From Bimuria novae-zelandiae CBS 107.79 (Eukaryota; Ascomycota; Dothideomycetes; Pleosporales; Didymosphaeriaceae), in the NCBI GenBank assembly GCA_010015655.1, contig ML976667.1:400523-464522 (forward strand): 64,000 nucleotides of DNA, given 5' to 3'. A model generated the notes under the pieces. It saw nothing but the letters and a program-made list of their open reading frames with translations. It was not told the DNA's origin and searched no databases. Made by a program: the position numbers and the translations under genes. The stretch's first letter is position 1, and every line of letters starts with the position of its first letter. This document shows positions 10,601 through 21,379 of the stretch, piece after piece.

Positions 10601-12367
10601 AGATTGCTGAACAAGGTGTTTAAGGGCTTAAGGGCCTGGATGACCTAGTCGTCTATGCCAGGTTAAGGCATCTGCCTTCTTTGGCCTTCTGGTGTGGGTG
10701 TTGGTTTTGTGCGCTATGTGGGCAGCTAGTACACTATTAACAACCATGCAGCGTAATGGGGCGGATCTGTACTTAAGCACCTATTGTCTATATAGCTCCT
10801 AAAGCTCTGCTAGCGTTATATTGTCTCTTCTCTTTAGAGTTATAGGGTCCGCTTTTATGTCCTACTAAAGGCCTTGCTTGCGGAGTAATTGGAACGACAC
10901 TAGGTTGCAAAGTAGATTAGGATAATAGGCTATATTGTCTAGCTGTATTATTTGGTTGCCACTTGCACTTTGTATGTTAAGGTGGACGCTCCTATATCCT
11001 TTAATCTATACTTGTGTATTGCTAGCCCATATAAAGTCTCTAGGCGACGGTGGCCTATACGAGACAAAGCGATTAATATCGTTAAAGATGTGGCAAGTTG
11101 TGCCTGAATCGAGGATAGCTAAGTATCGTAATAGGTACGTGTTTAGATTGGTATAGAAGGATGCTGCATTAAAGCTTACTAGGATTTTAGTAATCTTTCG
11201 TCTATCTAGTTACTTATCGTTAGCCTTAGTGATTCGCGTTAGAGTAGGAGTGTGTAATAGTTTAATTCTTAGTATTTAAGATCTTAGTCTTTTAAGAGCT
11301 CTTAGGGCTTTTTATAGCTCTAAGTCGTGCTCTAACCTAAATTAGATTAGCTTTGCTATAAAAGGCTTTAGCTTAAACTATTTAGGTTGTTTCTCTAGGA
11401 ATGCATAGAAGTAATCTCTCAGAGTATGACGCTAATTATAAGTGGGGTAGTATTTGCTACTAGCTATTACTAGCTTATAATCGCTTATAGCAGACTGCTT
11501 AGTTCTAGTACTAAGACTATTATTTTGTTATTTAAGGGGTTTTCCCCTTAGTTTAAATAATACTGCTTTATCTACAAGAGAGGCGTCCCTCTCTATAGCC
11601 TAGGTAGATTTACCACCTTTAGCGAGAAATAACTCTGTAGTAGTAAAAGCGCCTTTTTATTTGCCTTTATTTAGGTGCTGGAGATTTATATAGTCTTAGA
11701 AGAGTCTTATTGTGTCTTCCCTAGAGACAGACGGGTCCTTTCTCTAGGTTGACTAAAAATTTGTAACCTATTAAGAGGTAATATAATTAACTACCTTTAT
11801 AAAGTCTTCTTTAACTGCGCTTAGCTACTAAAGCTCTCCTACCCCTTAGGTTTCTGCTTTAGTGGCCGCGTAATTATACCTATTTAGCTATATATGCCAG
11901 GTAGCTACGCTTCTTATAGGCTTAATTACCTTATAATATTAGGTCCTTGCCCGCATTTGCTCATGCTCTAGGTTAACACTAACTCTGGCTATAAGATTAC
12001 TAATCTATTGCTTAATTAATAGCTCTAGTAAACAGCAATTCTTTTGTAGGTGGGCTAAAACTATTAATTATAGGTAGATAACTACCTTATTAATGTTTGC
12101 CCTCTCCTCTTTGTATTTGCGATTGTTTATCTTATAGTCTTCTAGGAGTATTTTATAAATATTAATATTGTCTTTATATACCTTTGTGCCTTGCGTTGAT
12201 AGTTGCGATAGGTGTATTAGCGGGGTGTTCAGGTTTATAGTTATATAAGCTTGTGATGCTTGGTAGAGGCTAATAGTAGGAGGCTTTAGCATAATAGGTT
12301 TCGTTTTTGGATTAATAGGTAAGTCTAGATTAATAATTTTCCAGATATTAAGTGGCTTGCATCGCAT
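7650..12367 (-). pseudogene. Copia-1 gag-pol remnant
   Basis: Degenerate gag-pol on the minus strand. The first 99 residues from ATG at 12367 are open and look like a Copia gag N-terminus (MRCKPLNIWKI ... KEERANINKVV). Then come integrase core fragments around 10270-10500, an RT active-site block where YVDD has become YVDN near 8715, and a well preserved RNase H segment around 8020-8240 including SDASFAD, SSLITWKANKQDT and KLLALL-VAKEA. Multiple stops make it non-coding now. Confidence 0.8.
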
Positions 12368-12484
12368 TTTAAGTTGTTATAGCTATATAGTAAAGTTATT
12401 ATTATTAGTTAGAATAACTATAGCGTCTCTAAGGGTAGATTGCGCTATTGCAACCGGTCGTATTAAGGCAGTAAGACTCTTAAT

Positions 12485-12683
12485 TATTAGATTTAATAGT
12501 GTTCTATTACTTTAAGCTAATGCAATAATAAGAATTGATAGTTGTGATAATTAATTAATAATGTTCGTGTTGTGTCTTGTTCGTGTTCTGTCAGACTGCT
12601 ACCGAAGTCTTCTTTTCTTGGCGTAGGATTACCCAGCCACCTTTACACTTTGAGTTTAGTGCAAAGTGCCATGTAATCGGACA
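12485..12683 (-). repeat. Copia-1 LTR, right copy
   Basis: 199 bp; its terminal TGTC has become TATT by RIP-type G-to-A and C-to-T changes. Followed by target duplication ATAAG. Confidence 0.85.
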
Positions 12684-12688
12684 ATAAG

Positions 12689-13593
12689 CTTATAAAGCTT
12701 ATTATAGTAGAGTAATATAAAATAAACGCTACACTAGCGGATACTACTATTTTTAACTAAATTAAGGGTAAAAAAGCTAAATAGCTTGTCTTTATTAAGT
12801 GCTAAGCGCTATATATTTTAAAAAAGCGTCTTTTTTTATAGGAATTATAAATCGCGTTTACAAAGTTATAAAGCTTACTAATAGTACTATAAATATAAAA
12901 TAAAATATATTACTTTTTAGGTAATAACTAAGCTAATTCCTCTTTAAATTTACTAACTCTATTACTATATATAAGAGCATTTATAATAAAGTTAATTATA
13001 TATCTTACATAATATATTTAGTACTAAGTACTAATATAGAGGTCATTAGACGTGATAGCTTTAAGCTTATTAACAAATATTATACTATTATTTATAGTAT
13101 TATTCCTTATAAAGTAATAGAGTTTTTAGGTAAAATTATACTCGCAGATAACGTTAAGGATAATTTAAGCTTATATAGCGCCTATATAATTATAAAATAA
13201 AGCTTAAAAAGCTATAAGTAAATTATATTAGTAATATTTAGCATCTAAAAGACGCGTTAGTAAGACTTAGATCTTTATTAGTTCTTTTAAATCTACCTAT
13301 TTTTAGGGTCTTAGTATAGCGCTAGTACTACTTACTTATAAAGTAGGTAATAATTCTTAGAAAGTCTATATTATTTACCGAGCTTTATATATTATAACTT
13401 ACACTTATTTTACTTATTAAAGCGCTTAAAATACTTTAAATATTTTTCTTTCTATCCCTAAGACGCGTTATTAGGTATTTTAAAACAGTAGTAGGGTTTA
13501 TAGACAAAGCGTGGAGTAGTAAAATTTAATTTTAAATTAAATTTTTTTTTATTAATAGATATACTAATATATTAAAGCTTAATTTATTAATTA
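12689..13593. other. RIP-mutated hAT-1 interior
   Basis: AT-rich, TpA-saturated sequence belonging to hAT-1 between two nested elements. No motif or frame recognised. Confidence 0.6.
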
Positions 13594-13598
13594 CTACC

Positions 13599-15201
13599 TG
13601 TCACGAGAGGCTACAGGTCGCTAAATCAGGAACTCGGAGAGGTTGATTAACTAGGCTACTATATACATACTTAAGTGTAATATAAGAGGATAGCTAAGAA
13701 GTAGGAATATAGGCAGATAAGGCTATGTAAGTAAAGGCTATAAATAAAATATATAAAGGTATACGAGCTAGCACTAGTGCTTTAATAATAATATAGCTAA
13801 AGTATTATAGATACTAGAGGTACTATAATAGTATCCCCCTTTAAAGAGTAGGCTATTATTACTTATATAATATTAAAATAGCTACTACGGGTAGTTAACT
13901 TTATATAAGGTTATTAAAATACTGTAAGAGTAGGGGTAGGAGATAGTAATTATAATTAAAGTATCTTAATAATGTAAATATTAATTTAGTAGTCGCTAGC
14001 TTTATATTAAAAATACTAATTATACTTCTCCCTATGCTAACGCATCTAACTAGATAAAGCTAATAAAATAGGTACTAATAATAAATAAGGTATGTCTAGT
14101 ACTAATATTTATAGGTAATTAATATCTATTAGCTCTAGTCTCTAAGCTGGCTTCTAGGCTAGCTTCTAGTACGGGTAACGAGTATAGTAATTAAGACTCT
14201 ATACGTGTTTAATATACGCGTTATATAACTAGCTAAATAAAAGGTTTATAGACTCTTTAAGTAACTAGCGGAGAGCTAGACAGAGTCCTTAATAAAAAAA
14301 ATTATAATATAGGATAGGTCTAGCTATAATATAGCTTTTACCTTAAACGTAAGACGTTTAAATTAGGCTAGGCAGGTAGTTAGAGACTTCTTATCTTTCT
14401 AATAAATAGAAAAGAATCTTTAAATAGCTTTCCATTATTTTTTAGAGTTATAGTATAGATATTAAAAGAAAGAAAAAATATCTTCTAAATTCTAATAAAT
14501 ATTTTCTTCTTTTACTACCTAGTAGAGGTGTAGGACAAATGTTTACTAAGGTTACTTAAGTCTATTCTATACGTACTTAAAGACATTAGCACCTCTAAGT
14601 CTATCTATATATAATTTAGCCGTAATTAATAATAACTAAGTATGTAGAGTATAGGGCTTCCTATTAAAGTAAGACGGGTCTAGTAGACGCGAGTAAGATA
14701 TAAGCTAAGTTAATAATTAGGTTTTAAAACGCTATATTTTAGCGCGCGATATAATAAGGTTAGACTAAAATAATTAAATATTAAGATACTAGTTTTACAG
14801 CTCCTACTATAGCTACTAAATCAGTAAAAATAAGGACTAATTAGAGGTGGATATAGTAGAAAAGAAAGAAACAAAACTAATTTAGATCTTTAGTAATAAC
14901 TTTCTAATTAGAGGTCTATAATAGTTAGGTAGCTACTATTATTAAGGCTAGCGGGATAAGCTATCCTAATATTATAAAAAGCTATAAGTTATTAAATTAA
15001 GAACTTAAAGAGCTTAATTAACTAGGCTACTATATATATACTTAGATATAATACAAGAGGATAGCCAAGGAGCAGGAATATAGGCAGACAAGACTATATA
15101 AATAGGGGCTATAGATAGAATGTGTAAAGGTGCACGGGCTAGCGCTAGTGCTTTAGTAATAGAGTAGTCAAGGTGTTGCGGATACTAGAGGTACTATAAC
15201 A
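13599..15201 (-). mobile_element. Small non-autonomous LTR element (LARD/TRIM-like) in hAT-1
   Basis: Two 232-bp direct repeats (13599-13830 and 14970-15201) flank only 1,139 bp. The whole is bracketed by the target duplication CTACC (13594-13598, 15202-15206). The LTRs begin TGTCACGAGAGGC (RIP-altered to TATTATAAAAAGC in the right copy) and end ACTATAACA. A purine tract read on the minus strand (AAAGGGGGATAC) abuts the left LTR, so orientation is minus. The interior is too short for gag-pol and shows no recognisable protein. It is either a non-autonomous family or an internally deleted copy. Confidence 0.8.
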
Positions 15202-15206
15202 CTACC

Positions 15207-16050
15207 TAATTTATGTACGCTAACTATAACTCTTCCTCCTACTAGCGAACATAAGAGAGGTTACTACTACCTCTAGTAGTAATAGTAGTAGCATATTACT
15301 ATAGAGTGCTTGCCCACAGAGCTTTAGATAAGGGTAATAAACTTATATTTAAATTAATATTATAAGCCTTCTGTAAATACTTCTTAATATAAAAAGTTTT
15401 ATTAATTATCTAATAATAAAGATTTTTTTACTTATATAGTACTTCTTGTAGATAAATAGCATTAAATTTACCTTATTATTATTAATAAAATTAAGCTCTA
15501 TACTATACGCCTAAATAGACGTAATCCTGCATTTACTTAGCATTTACGCCCTATCTTTAACTTTATACTTAACTTATAAGGCCTTTAAGAGCTTCTTACT
15601 ATGCTAAAAGCGAGTCTAATTAATATTAAAATAAAAACTTAAGGCCTATAGCTTACTAAGGTAAGTATAAAATGCTATAAAGACCTTAACTTTAAAAGGC
15701 GCTTTAGATACTAAGCAAGTTATTTAGGGACTTAAAGCTCTCCGCTAATATAGTAGTAACTACCCTTATTTTAGACGAAGCATAGTAATATAGCTATAAA
15801 GATAAAGTGGATAATATCTATAAAAAGGTAGACTATAAGCTTCTAGTTATTATAAAATAATTTATAATAATTAATTTACTACTAATAATTATATATAAGT
15901 AAAAGTATAAAATTAATAAAACTTCGCGAAAAATTCTACTCCGCTAGGATTATATAAGCTTTTAGTAATAAGCTATTATTACGCTAGAAGTTAGCTAGGG
16001 GTATAAATAAAGTCTACTAATAGCACGCTAATTACTACCCGGAATCTATC
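15207..16050. other. RIP-mutated hAT-1 interior, right part
   Basis: TpA-rich sequence between the small LTR element and the subterminal GTACG repeats of hAT-1. No recognisable coding content; the transposase N-terminus should have lain here or in 12689-13593. Confidence 0.5.
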
Positions 16051-16176
16051 TAACGTAGTACTGTACACCCGTAAGTACAGTTTCGAAAATTGCTACGGAC
16101 GGTGTCCTGTACGGGTCGAGGTGCCCGTACGTCCCTACGGCTCAATTCACCCTACGGGTCGTACTGTACGTGGTGT

Positions 16177-16199
16177 AGTACTGTACGTTGAAAGCGCTG
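16177..16199 (-). repeat. hAT-1 right terminal inverted repeat
   Basis: Inverted copy of 5668-5690, followed by the second GTCAGAAC copy at 16200-16207. Confidence 0.9.
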
Positions 16200-16207
16200 G
16201 TCAGAAC

Positions 16208-17110
16208 AGAGCCTGCGCATATCTTCTAGATCACCTTTTTTACCTTGTTTCAACTCTTCCTCGTGTACCTTCATTAATCTATCGACCTCAGCCGGGGTGC
16301 GCTTCTTAGCCTTGGACAGTCCTCCTCGCTTCCACAGAAGCCACCTCTGCGGGTCCCACATATTGTAATAATTGTAGAGAAACGGCGACCAGCGAGCAAG
16401 CTTTTCGTGGAAAACGCGATTGGTTGTGACTCCCGTCTTTGCTGGTCCGGATGCCCCCATCCAACCATAACCGCTGTGGCCAATAACCTGCTTCTCGAGA
16501 AGTAATAGGCGCAGGCAAGGGCATATAGGCCGCCGCCACTGACTCCATAGACTTTGAACTTGTCTACCCCTTGAGTGTCGACAAGATACTCTACATGCCT
16601 GGTGAAGTCAAGAACAGTGCGCACATTTGCGATTTTGGAGTTGCCATAGCCCGGCCTGTTAACGGCGAACAAGCGGTTCCCGTTCAATTCACCCCATCGG
16701 TGCCATCAGTGGTAATTGAGACGCGAGCCAGGTTTTCCACGGAAAAGGACGAACACAGGGCTTTTGGGGTTTCGGTCGCCAAAGTGGGCCCATCCGAGCT
16801 GGCCACCGCCTGGCAGATGTAGGATCTGACTGTCCAGATCGTAGAATATTCCTAGGAGTACTGCATTGTGATACGTAACGGGCGCCTTCGAATCCGGATC
16901 GGTCTGCTGTCCAACTTCCCGGAGTTTTCGCTGTGCCCGCTAGGCACGTATAATCCGGTCCTTGTCGGCAGCTTGAGTGACGACGGTATCCTTGATAGTA
17001 GGACCCGGTTTCGTTTCCTTTGCTGTTTCGGAGTTTCTCTTCTGGGGAAGACCTTTTCGCAGCTACGGAGCGTTGTGCTGCGGGTGCTGCCGCTGCTTCT
17101 GTATCTTGTC
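16208..17110 (-). pseudogene. Alpha/beta-hydrolase gene, main fragment, severed by hAT-1
   Basis: Minus-strand remains of an alpha/beta-hydrolase-fold protein. In order: DSQILHLPGGGQLGWAHFGD (strand near 16820), VFVLFRGKPGSRLNYH (oxyanion region), a TGA, NRLFAVNRPGYGNS, the nucleophile elbow YGVSGGGLYALACAYY near 16530, then after a 1-nt slip in a G-run near 16457 GASGPAKTGVTTN, FHEKLARWSPF and LEDMRRLCSD. It continues across the transposon at 5659-5516. Upstream at least two TAG codons interrupt the N-terminal region, so the start is not defined. It is a diverged paralogue, in opposite orientation, of the gene at 17689. Broken by stop, frameshift and insertion, hence called a pseudogene. Confidence 0.75.
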
Positions 17111-17688
17111 CTGTGATGAAACATCACGGATCTAGATCCTGCATTGAAGCTTAAATACACAAGTATTCGTTGGGATCAGTCGTTGCAGGTTGCGCAGCGC
17201 ATTCATATCTATAAGACGTATCTGGTCGATGCGAAGACGGCGAAGTCGAGGCTGTGCCTCAATCCCGTGCCAACAGATTGACGGTAGCACATGTACATAA
17301 GGGAGAAGGCGACGATAATCATTGGTCCAGTAGCCGCGCCAACACCGATCAAGACATGTGCTTTCTAGGTTTTTAACCGCATACGTTTCCCGATAAAAGC
17401 GAATGGGCGCAAGCGTCAGAGTATAGCTAAAAGCCGCAGCGAAACTGGCAGAAACCGCCTCACGAGTTCACCGCCCGTCCGTCCATCCCGAAAAAGAGTA
17501 CATATGGATGGTAGAAGATACGACAAGACGTGGGCCTGAGATCTCTTCCGAGGAGGCTGATGCAGCTCGAGATTGGTATGCAAGCCAAGTTAGGAGCTGC
17601 AAGGGTCTGATTGGTTAGTAGCCGCCATGGGCGCTTGTGCGACCGTTAATCCCGCCGTTCCTTCCGCGGCTCGTACCCTCAACCTCCA
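17111..17688. other. Intergenic between divergent hydrolase paralogues
   Basis: GC-balanced sequence between the two hydrolase relics. A frame opening at 17627 with good start context (GCCGCCATGG) soon closes and matches no family; it may be part of an unresolved first exon of the plus-strand gene. Confidence 0.35.
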
Positions 17689-19035
17689 ATGCAGCGAGAG
17701 TGGGCTTCCAGGATATGGACGCTGTGCAGGCCTCTTGACCGTCAATGCCAGGTACGCTGCGCATCGTCGGTCAGCAAGCCAAAGCAGCAACCGTGCCTTC
17801 AAGTCACCAAGAACGTCGAAAAGGCCGCTGCAACGATAGCACAGCAAGTATCACCACCGAAGTCGAAGGGAAAATCCGACACCCTGCCTTTTCTTCAAAA
17901 CACCGTCAGCCGCTTGCGTGCTCAACATGCTTCCAAGCCTCCAGAGCGATCCCAGGAGAAAAAGAAGGCGGTGCTTGATGCATATGCGGCATCGTTTTGG
18001 TCTAGAAATGCTGCCATAGACGAGACAGCTATCCCAGTTTCGACAAGCCGGGGGCGAAATGGAACAAAACTCTGGCACCTACCACCTGTCATATACCGGG
18101 GCGACACCAACATCTTAGAATTACCAGATGGAAGGAAGCTAGGATTCGCAATATTCGGACGTCTGGATCCCAAGCGCGAGATGATACCCCTCGTAGCAGA
18201 AACTGGCACACCGGGTACTCGTCTAGATTACCACTCCTACACCGACTGGAGTTTTCAAATTTTTTTTCCGGTCATCAGTATAGATAGACCTGGCATGGGT
18301 CATTCGACGTACATACGAAACTACAAACCAGTCGACTATGCTCGCGACGTGCTGTATCTTATAAGTTGTCTCAGGTCGTAGGACTAGCTACTCGGTTGGA
18401 TCGCATGCTAACCTTTACTTAGCTGGAAGCATTGGGATACAAAAAATATTTGGCGATAGGAGTAAGTGGCGGTTGTCCATTCGCCTTGGTCTTGGCCGAT
18501 ATCGCACCTAAAGGTGTAGTGATTGCCGTAGGAATCATGGCTGGCGCAGCTCCAAGGGAGGCGTGCCGTCGTGCTGCAGCCACGCGCAGGCTTTGGTGGG
18601 AAGTTGGTGTAAAAGTGGTGCCTTGGTGGAAGGGATATAGGAGACGAAGGGAATTCTTGAAGCACATTCCCAATCTATACAAGATGCTAAACCACAGATA
18701 TCCTCTCCCAAAAACGTTCGAGGGAAGAAAATCCCTTGTGGAATTGGAGAGCTTGCGTAGGGATGGCTTCTACGGTTACGCGCAATATTGGGTTGCAAAG
18801 GACAGCTACTGGGGTTTCGCTTTTAAAACAAATTGGCAAAAAGAAGATCCCAGTACATATGGTCTACGGCACTGAAAACGAAAACACGCCTCTCGCAGGC
18901 GGTCGTTATATGCAACATCGCATTGGTCCTACGTTTACCCTGGAAGAGATCCCCAACCCCAACCATTCCACTGCACAAGAGAATGGTAATACGTGGCGTT
19001 TGATTGAAAGACTCAGAAAGTATATCAAACGGTAG
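17689..19035 (+). pseudogene. Alpha/beta-hydrolase paralogue, frameshifted, mitochondrial-like leader
   Basis: Plus-strand alpha/beta hydrolase. First frame (17689-18381): Arg-rich leader MQREWASRIWTLCRPLDRQ, possibly mitochondrial, then NILELPDGRKLGFAIFGRLD, TGTPGTRLDYH and ISIDRPGMGHSTY. A likely 48-nt intron (18375-18422, GTCGTA donor, TGCTAAC branch, CTTAG acceptor) follows, but its phases do not match. The second frame carries the nucleophile elbow AIGVSGGCPFAL (Ser codon near 18465) and runs to KDSYWGFAFK. Near 18825 a 1-nt slip by an A/T run moves the frame to IPVHMVYGTENENTP and NPNHST (acid and histidine regions), ending at 19035. All catalytic regions exist but not in one frame. Real decay or two sequence errors are both possible. 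Substrate unknown. Confidence 0.65.
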
Positions 19036-19359
19036 GCTTTTTCGAGTCTTCTAGCAATACATGCAGGGGTTCTACAGTAAGACTCAAAGGAAGGAAATTT
19101 CCGGATAGAAGTACAGGCATAGTTCTTCTCATTGCGCATTTATCTCTCAGTAGACTTCTAAAACCAAAGTAATATAATTAAGGTTGTTGATGCAGGTTTT
19201 CTTGAAAGTAGCACAATATTCACGGTCTCGCATGACGGTCGCACAATCCGAGGAACGCACCCGCACACCCGTCCAAGGGATAACTCAACTTCATAAAACC
19301 GCGACGCGTATCCACCCAGTGTCTAAATCACCCATCATCTCGCCATCGCTATCATAACT
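19036..19359. other. Intergenic
   Basis: 3' flank of the hydrolase relic and 5' flank of the small secreted-protein gene. No gene seen. Confidence 0.4.
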
Positions 19360-19882
19360 ATGCACCTCCTCTTCCTCGCCCTAAGCACCACGGCCCTTGC
19401 CCTGCCCACCGCCAAAGGTCCACATCCTACAAGTCGTCCCACCCATAGCCATACACTGGCACAAGCAGAGACGCGCCCCCGCAAAACCACGCACCTTTAC
19501 ATCTGCCCAGACGCCGGCTTCAAAGGCGCCTGCTCAAACGAGCAAGTCGCCCTGGGCCAATGCTGTACGAGCTGTCTTCCCACCCAGCCACCACGTACAT
19601 TTCCAACCACAACCTCTCCATCCCCTCCATGCCTACCAAATACTAACGCGCTCACCTGCACAGATAACGCCCCTCCGCCTTCAACAACAAATTCCTCCAC
19701 CGGCCCGGACAAAGGGCATTTCTGCACTGCGTACCCGTGAGCACCCGTTCCCCGAATAAGCTCCTCCATCACACCACTGACGTTAAGGTGTATGCAGCGA
19801 CTACGATTGCACGGGCAAAGCGTTTCCGTTCATCAACCCGGGGATGGGATCTCGCGAACTATGGGTTTGGAGATGTGATTAG
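19360..19882 (+). CDS. Small secreted cysteine-rich protein, three exons, C-terminus possibly frameshifted
   Basis: Proposed exons 19360-19564, 19664-19736 and 19798-19882 give 120 aa. Intron 1 (99 nt) has GTACGA donor, TACTAAC branch and GCACAG acceptor; intron 2 (61 nt) has GTGAGC, CTGAC and TGCAG. Signal peptide is about residues 1-17. The core HLYICPDAGFKGAC ... GQCY ... SSTGPDKGHFCT ... DYDCTGKAFPFINPG follows the layout of a common fungal small secreted family (YxCxDxxFxGxC ... GPDKGxxCTxYxxxDCTG). The expected last block, DLANYGFGDVISSYRCDELG, is present only one frame over (to 19922), so a 1-nt indel in the GGGATGGGAT stretch has probably replaced the true C-terminus. An AFNNKF block just before SSTGPDKG is likewise out of frame. 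May be a young pseudogene. Confidence 0.55.
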
Positions 19883-19922
19883 CTCGTACCGGTGTGATGA
19901 GCTGGGTGGGCTGGATGGCTGA

Positions 19923-20282
19923 GGCTGAGGCTGAGGATTCGATTAGGAGGGCGCGGGTGGATCTTCGGGGCTATTGAGCATAGGCGAGTATTCGTAGGGA
20001 AGGAGTTCGGACGGTAACGCGAGACACGGTAATTTAGACGGTCAGGGAGATTGAAATAAAGATCTGCCCGTTCCTCACATTACAGAGGGGGCCAAGCTCG
20101 CGTCAGACATGTTTCAAAGCATGAGTGTGGTTGCGTGCCTGATTGATTTGATGGTTCGAAAACTAGAGAACCTGTATAATTCAACCCTCATGCGCCATAC
20201 AACGCCAGCCTGTCCGAGATGTCGGTATATAACACAACCCGTCCTCATGAAACATAATCAAACCCCATCCTTCCGCTGTCGC
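19923..20282. other. Intergenic, convergent 3' flanks
   Basis: Region between convergent genes, beginning with a short GAGGCT tandem run. It holds the 3' UTRs. No gene seen. Confidence 0.4.
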
Positions 20283-21379
20283 CTATGACGGCCGCTGGTA
20301 GATGCCGGCAACAAGCGCGTGGTCACGCTCGAAAGGCTCAAGAGTAAGCTGCTCTTTCGGCTTGATGCCCATCTCACGCATCTTGTTGACTTCGCTAGCA
20401 AACACAGCTTCTGGGGCCGCAGTGCTATCGATGCAGTTTGCTTTGATGGAGATAAGCACACCGCCGCCGACCTTCAAGAAGAGAGAGGCGTTCAGTCCAA
20501 CAATGCGGGCTTGATCGGGTTGAGCAACATCAGCGAAGATGACATCGACTAGCGGCATTCTAGGGACACTTAGTAAAGGACTGGGCACTCAACTTGGGAT
20601 GACTTACAGCATGCGGTATTTCAAAGGATGTCTTGCGTCCTCCACGATCGGAATCACGTTTGTTCTGCGCGTTGCCATGTTGATAAGATCTCTTCCTGAG
20701 CGGTGGGAGAACTCCACTGCGTAGACAGTGCCTTCAGGCCCGACTATGTCCGCGACATGCGACACCGATGTGCCGCTAGCTGCACCTAGGTACAGGACCT
20801 TTGAACCAGGTTTCATGTAGATCTAAAACAGACAGTCAGTAAATGCGCAGAATAGTGTTGGGGGTTAAACGTACATCGTCCACACCGCCAAGGATACCAG
20901 CGGCCAACTTGCTGCGGAAGGGGTTCCACACGCGATATTCGGTCGTGGTGGCCGGTGCATCGTCGCCTCCAGCGTTGGCTATGCTGATGCGTTTCTCTCC
21001 GTATACAGACTCTCCTGGAACGAGGTTTTTGGTCAAGAGCAGGTCCTCCTTTCCGCGGCCCACGAAGACACCCGCATGACGGTGAGGCTCTACGATGACT
21101 CTCTGTCCTCCTTTGGCACCGCCAGCACTGTGGTGTCAAATCAGCAAACATTCCGTGAAATCTTCATTACATTTCGACTTACCCTCCACCCCTTCCACCG
21201 CGTCCACCACGAGGGCCGCCTCTCCCACGAGGAGCGCCGCCACGACCACCGCCACGACCACCACCGCGTCCACCACGGTCGCCAAAGCCACCTCGTCCGC
21301 CTCTACCACCACCGCGCCCTCCACGGTCGCCAAAGCCACCGCGGCCGCCGCGCGCTCCGCCACGAGGTGTAAATGCCAT
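20283..21379 (-). CDS. NOP1: Fibrillarin (rRNA 2'-O-methyltransferase), 313 aa, four exons
   Basis: Catalytic subunit of box C/D snoRNPs in the nucleolus; it 2'-O-methylates pre-rRNA. Exons on the minus strand are 21379-21183, 21127-20875, 20822-20608 and 20559-20283. All three introns (55, 52, 48 nt) are GT-AG and phases agree, summing to 314 codons. The N-terminal GAR domain (about residues 5-66) is RGG repeats. The methyltransferase domain follows, with [20 protein letters not shown] (SAM-binding motif), [31 protein letters not shown] and [15 protein letters not shown]. It ends at [20 protein letters not shown], complete for the family. Divergently paired with RPL17. Confidence 0.97.

Larger units (their letters stand above)
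7407..12683 (-). mobile_element. Copia-1 LTR retrotransposon, RIP-inactivated, nested in hAT-1
   Basis: 5,277 bp bounded by 199-bp LTRs starting TGTCAGATTTGATAG and ending ATCGGACA, with 5-bp target duplication ATAAG (7402-7406, 12684-12688). A polypurine tract read on the minus strand (AAGGGGGTGTG) abuts the left LTR, so the element is oriented minus. Minus-strand motifs in order are a gag-like frame (12367 to 12068), integrase (GPGERVAINFHDFETDSSTK near 10500), reverse transcriptase (FYVDNLIIT near 8715) and RNase H (ASDASFADNTLDRKSS near 8200). Stops are mostly TAG/TAA explainable by RIP. Confidence 0.9.
5668..16199 (-). mobile_element. hAT-1 DNA transposon (10.5 kb with nested insertions)
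   Basis: Both ends carry a 23-bp perfect terminal inverted repeat beginning CAGCGCTTTCAACGT. The element is flanked by the 8-bp target duplication GTCAGAAC (5660-5667 and 16200-16207), the hAT signature. Subterminal regions on both sides carry many copies of GTACG/CGTAC, plausible transposase-binding sites. A hAT dimerisation-domain remnant reads on the minus strand near the left end. Subtracting the nested LTR-like segment (6927-7253), Copia-1 (7407-12683) and the small LTR element (13599-15201) leaves about 3.3 kb, normal for an autonomous hAT. Interior stretches 6160-6926, 12689-13593 and 15207-16050 are heavily RIP-mutated and the N-terminal half of the transposase is not recognisable. 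Confidence 0.9.

Noticed and set aside
10935..11156. 73-codon plus-strand open frame in Copia-1
   Set aside because: Antisense to Copia-1 pol; no features.
18349..18422. Alternative 74-nt intron (GTGCTG donor) to repair the plus-strand hydrolase
   Set aside because: It restores phase but removes residues conserved in the paralogue before the nucleophile elbow, and does not fix the second frameshift.
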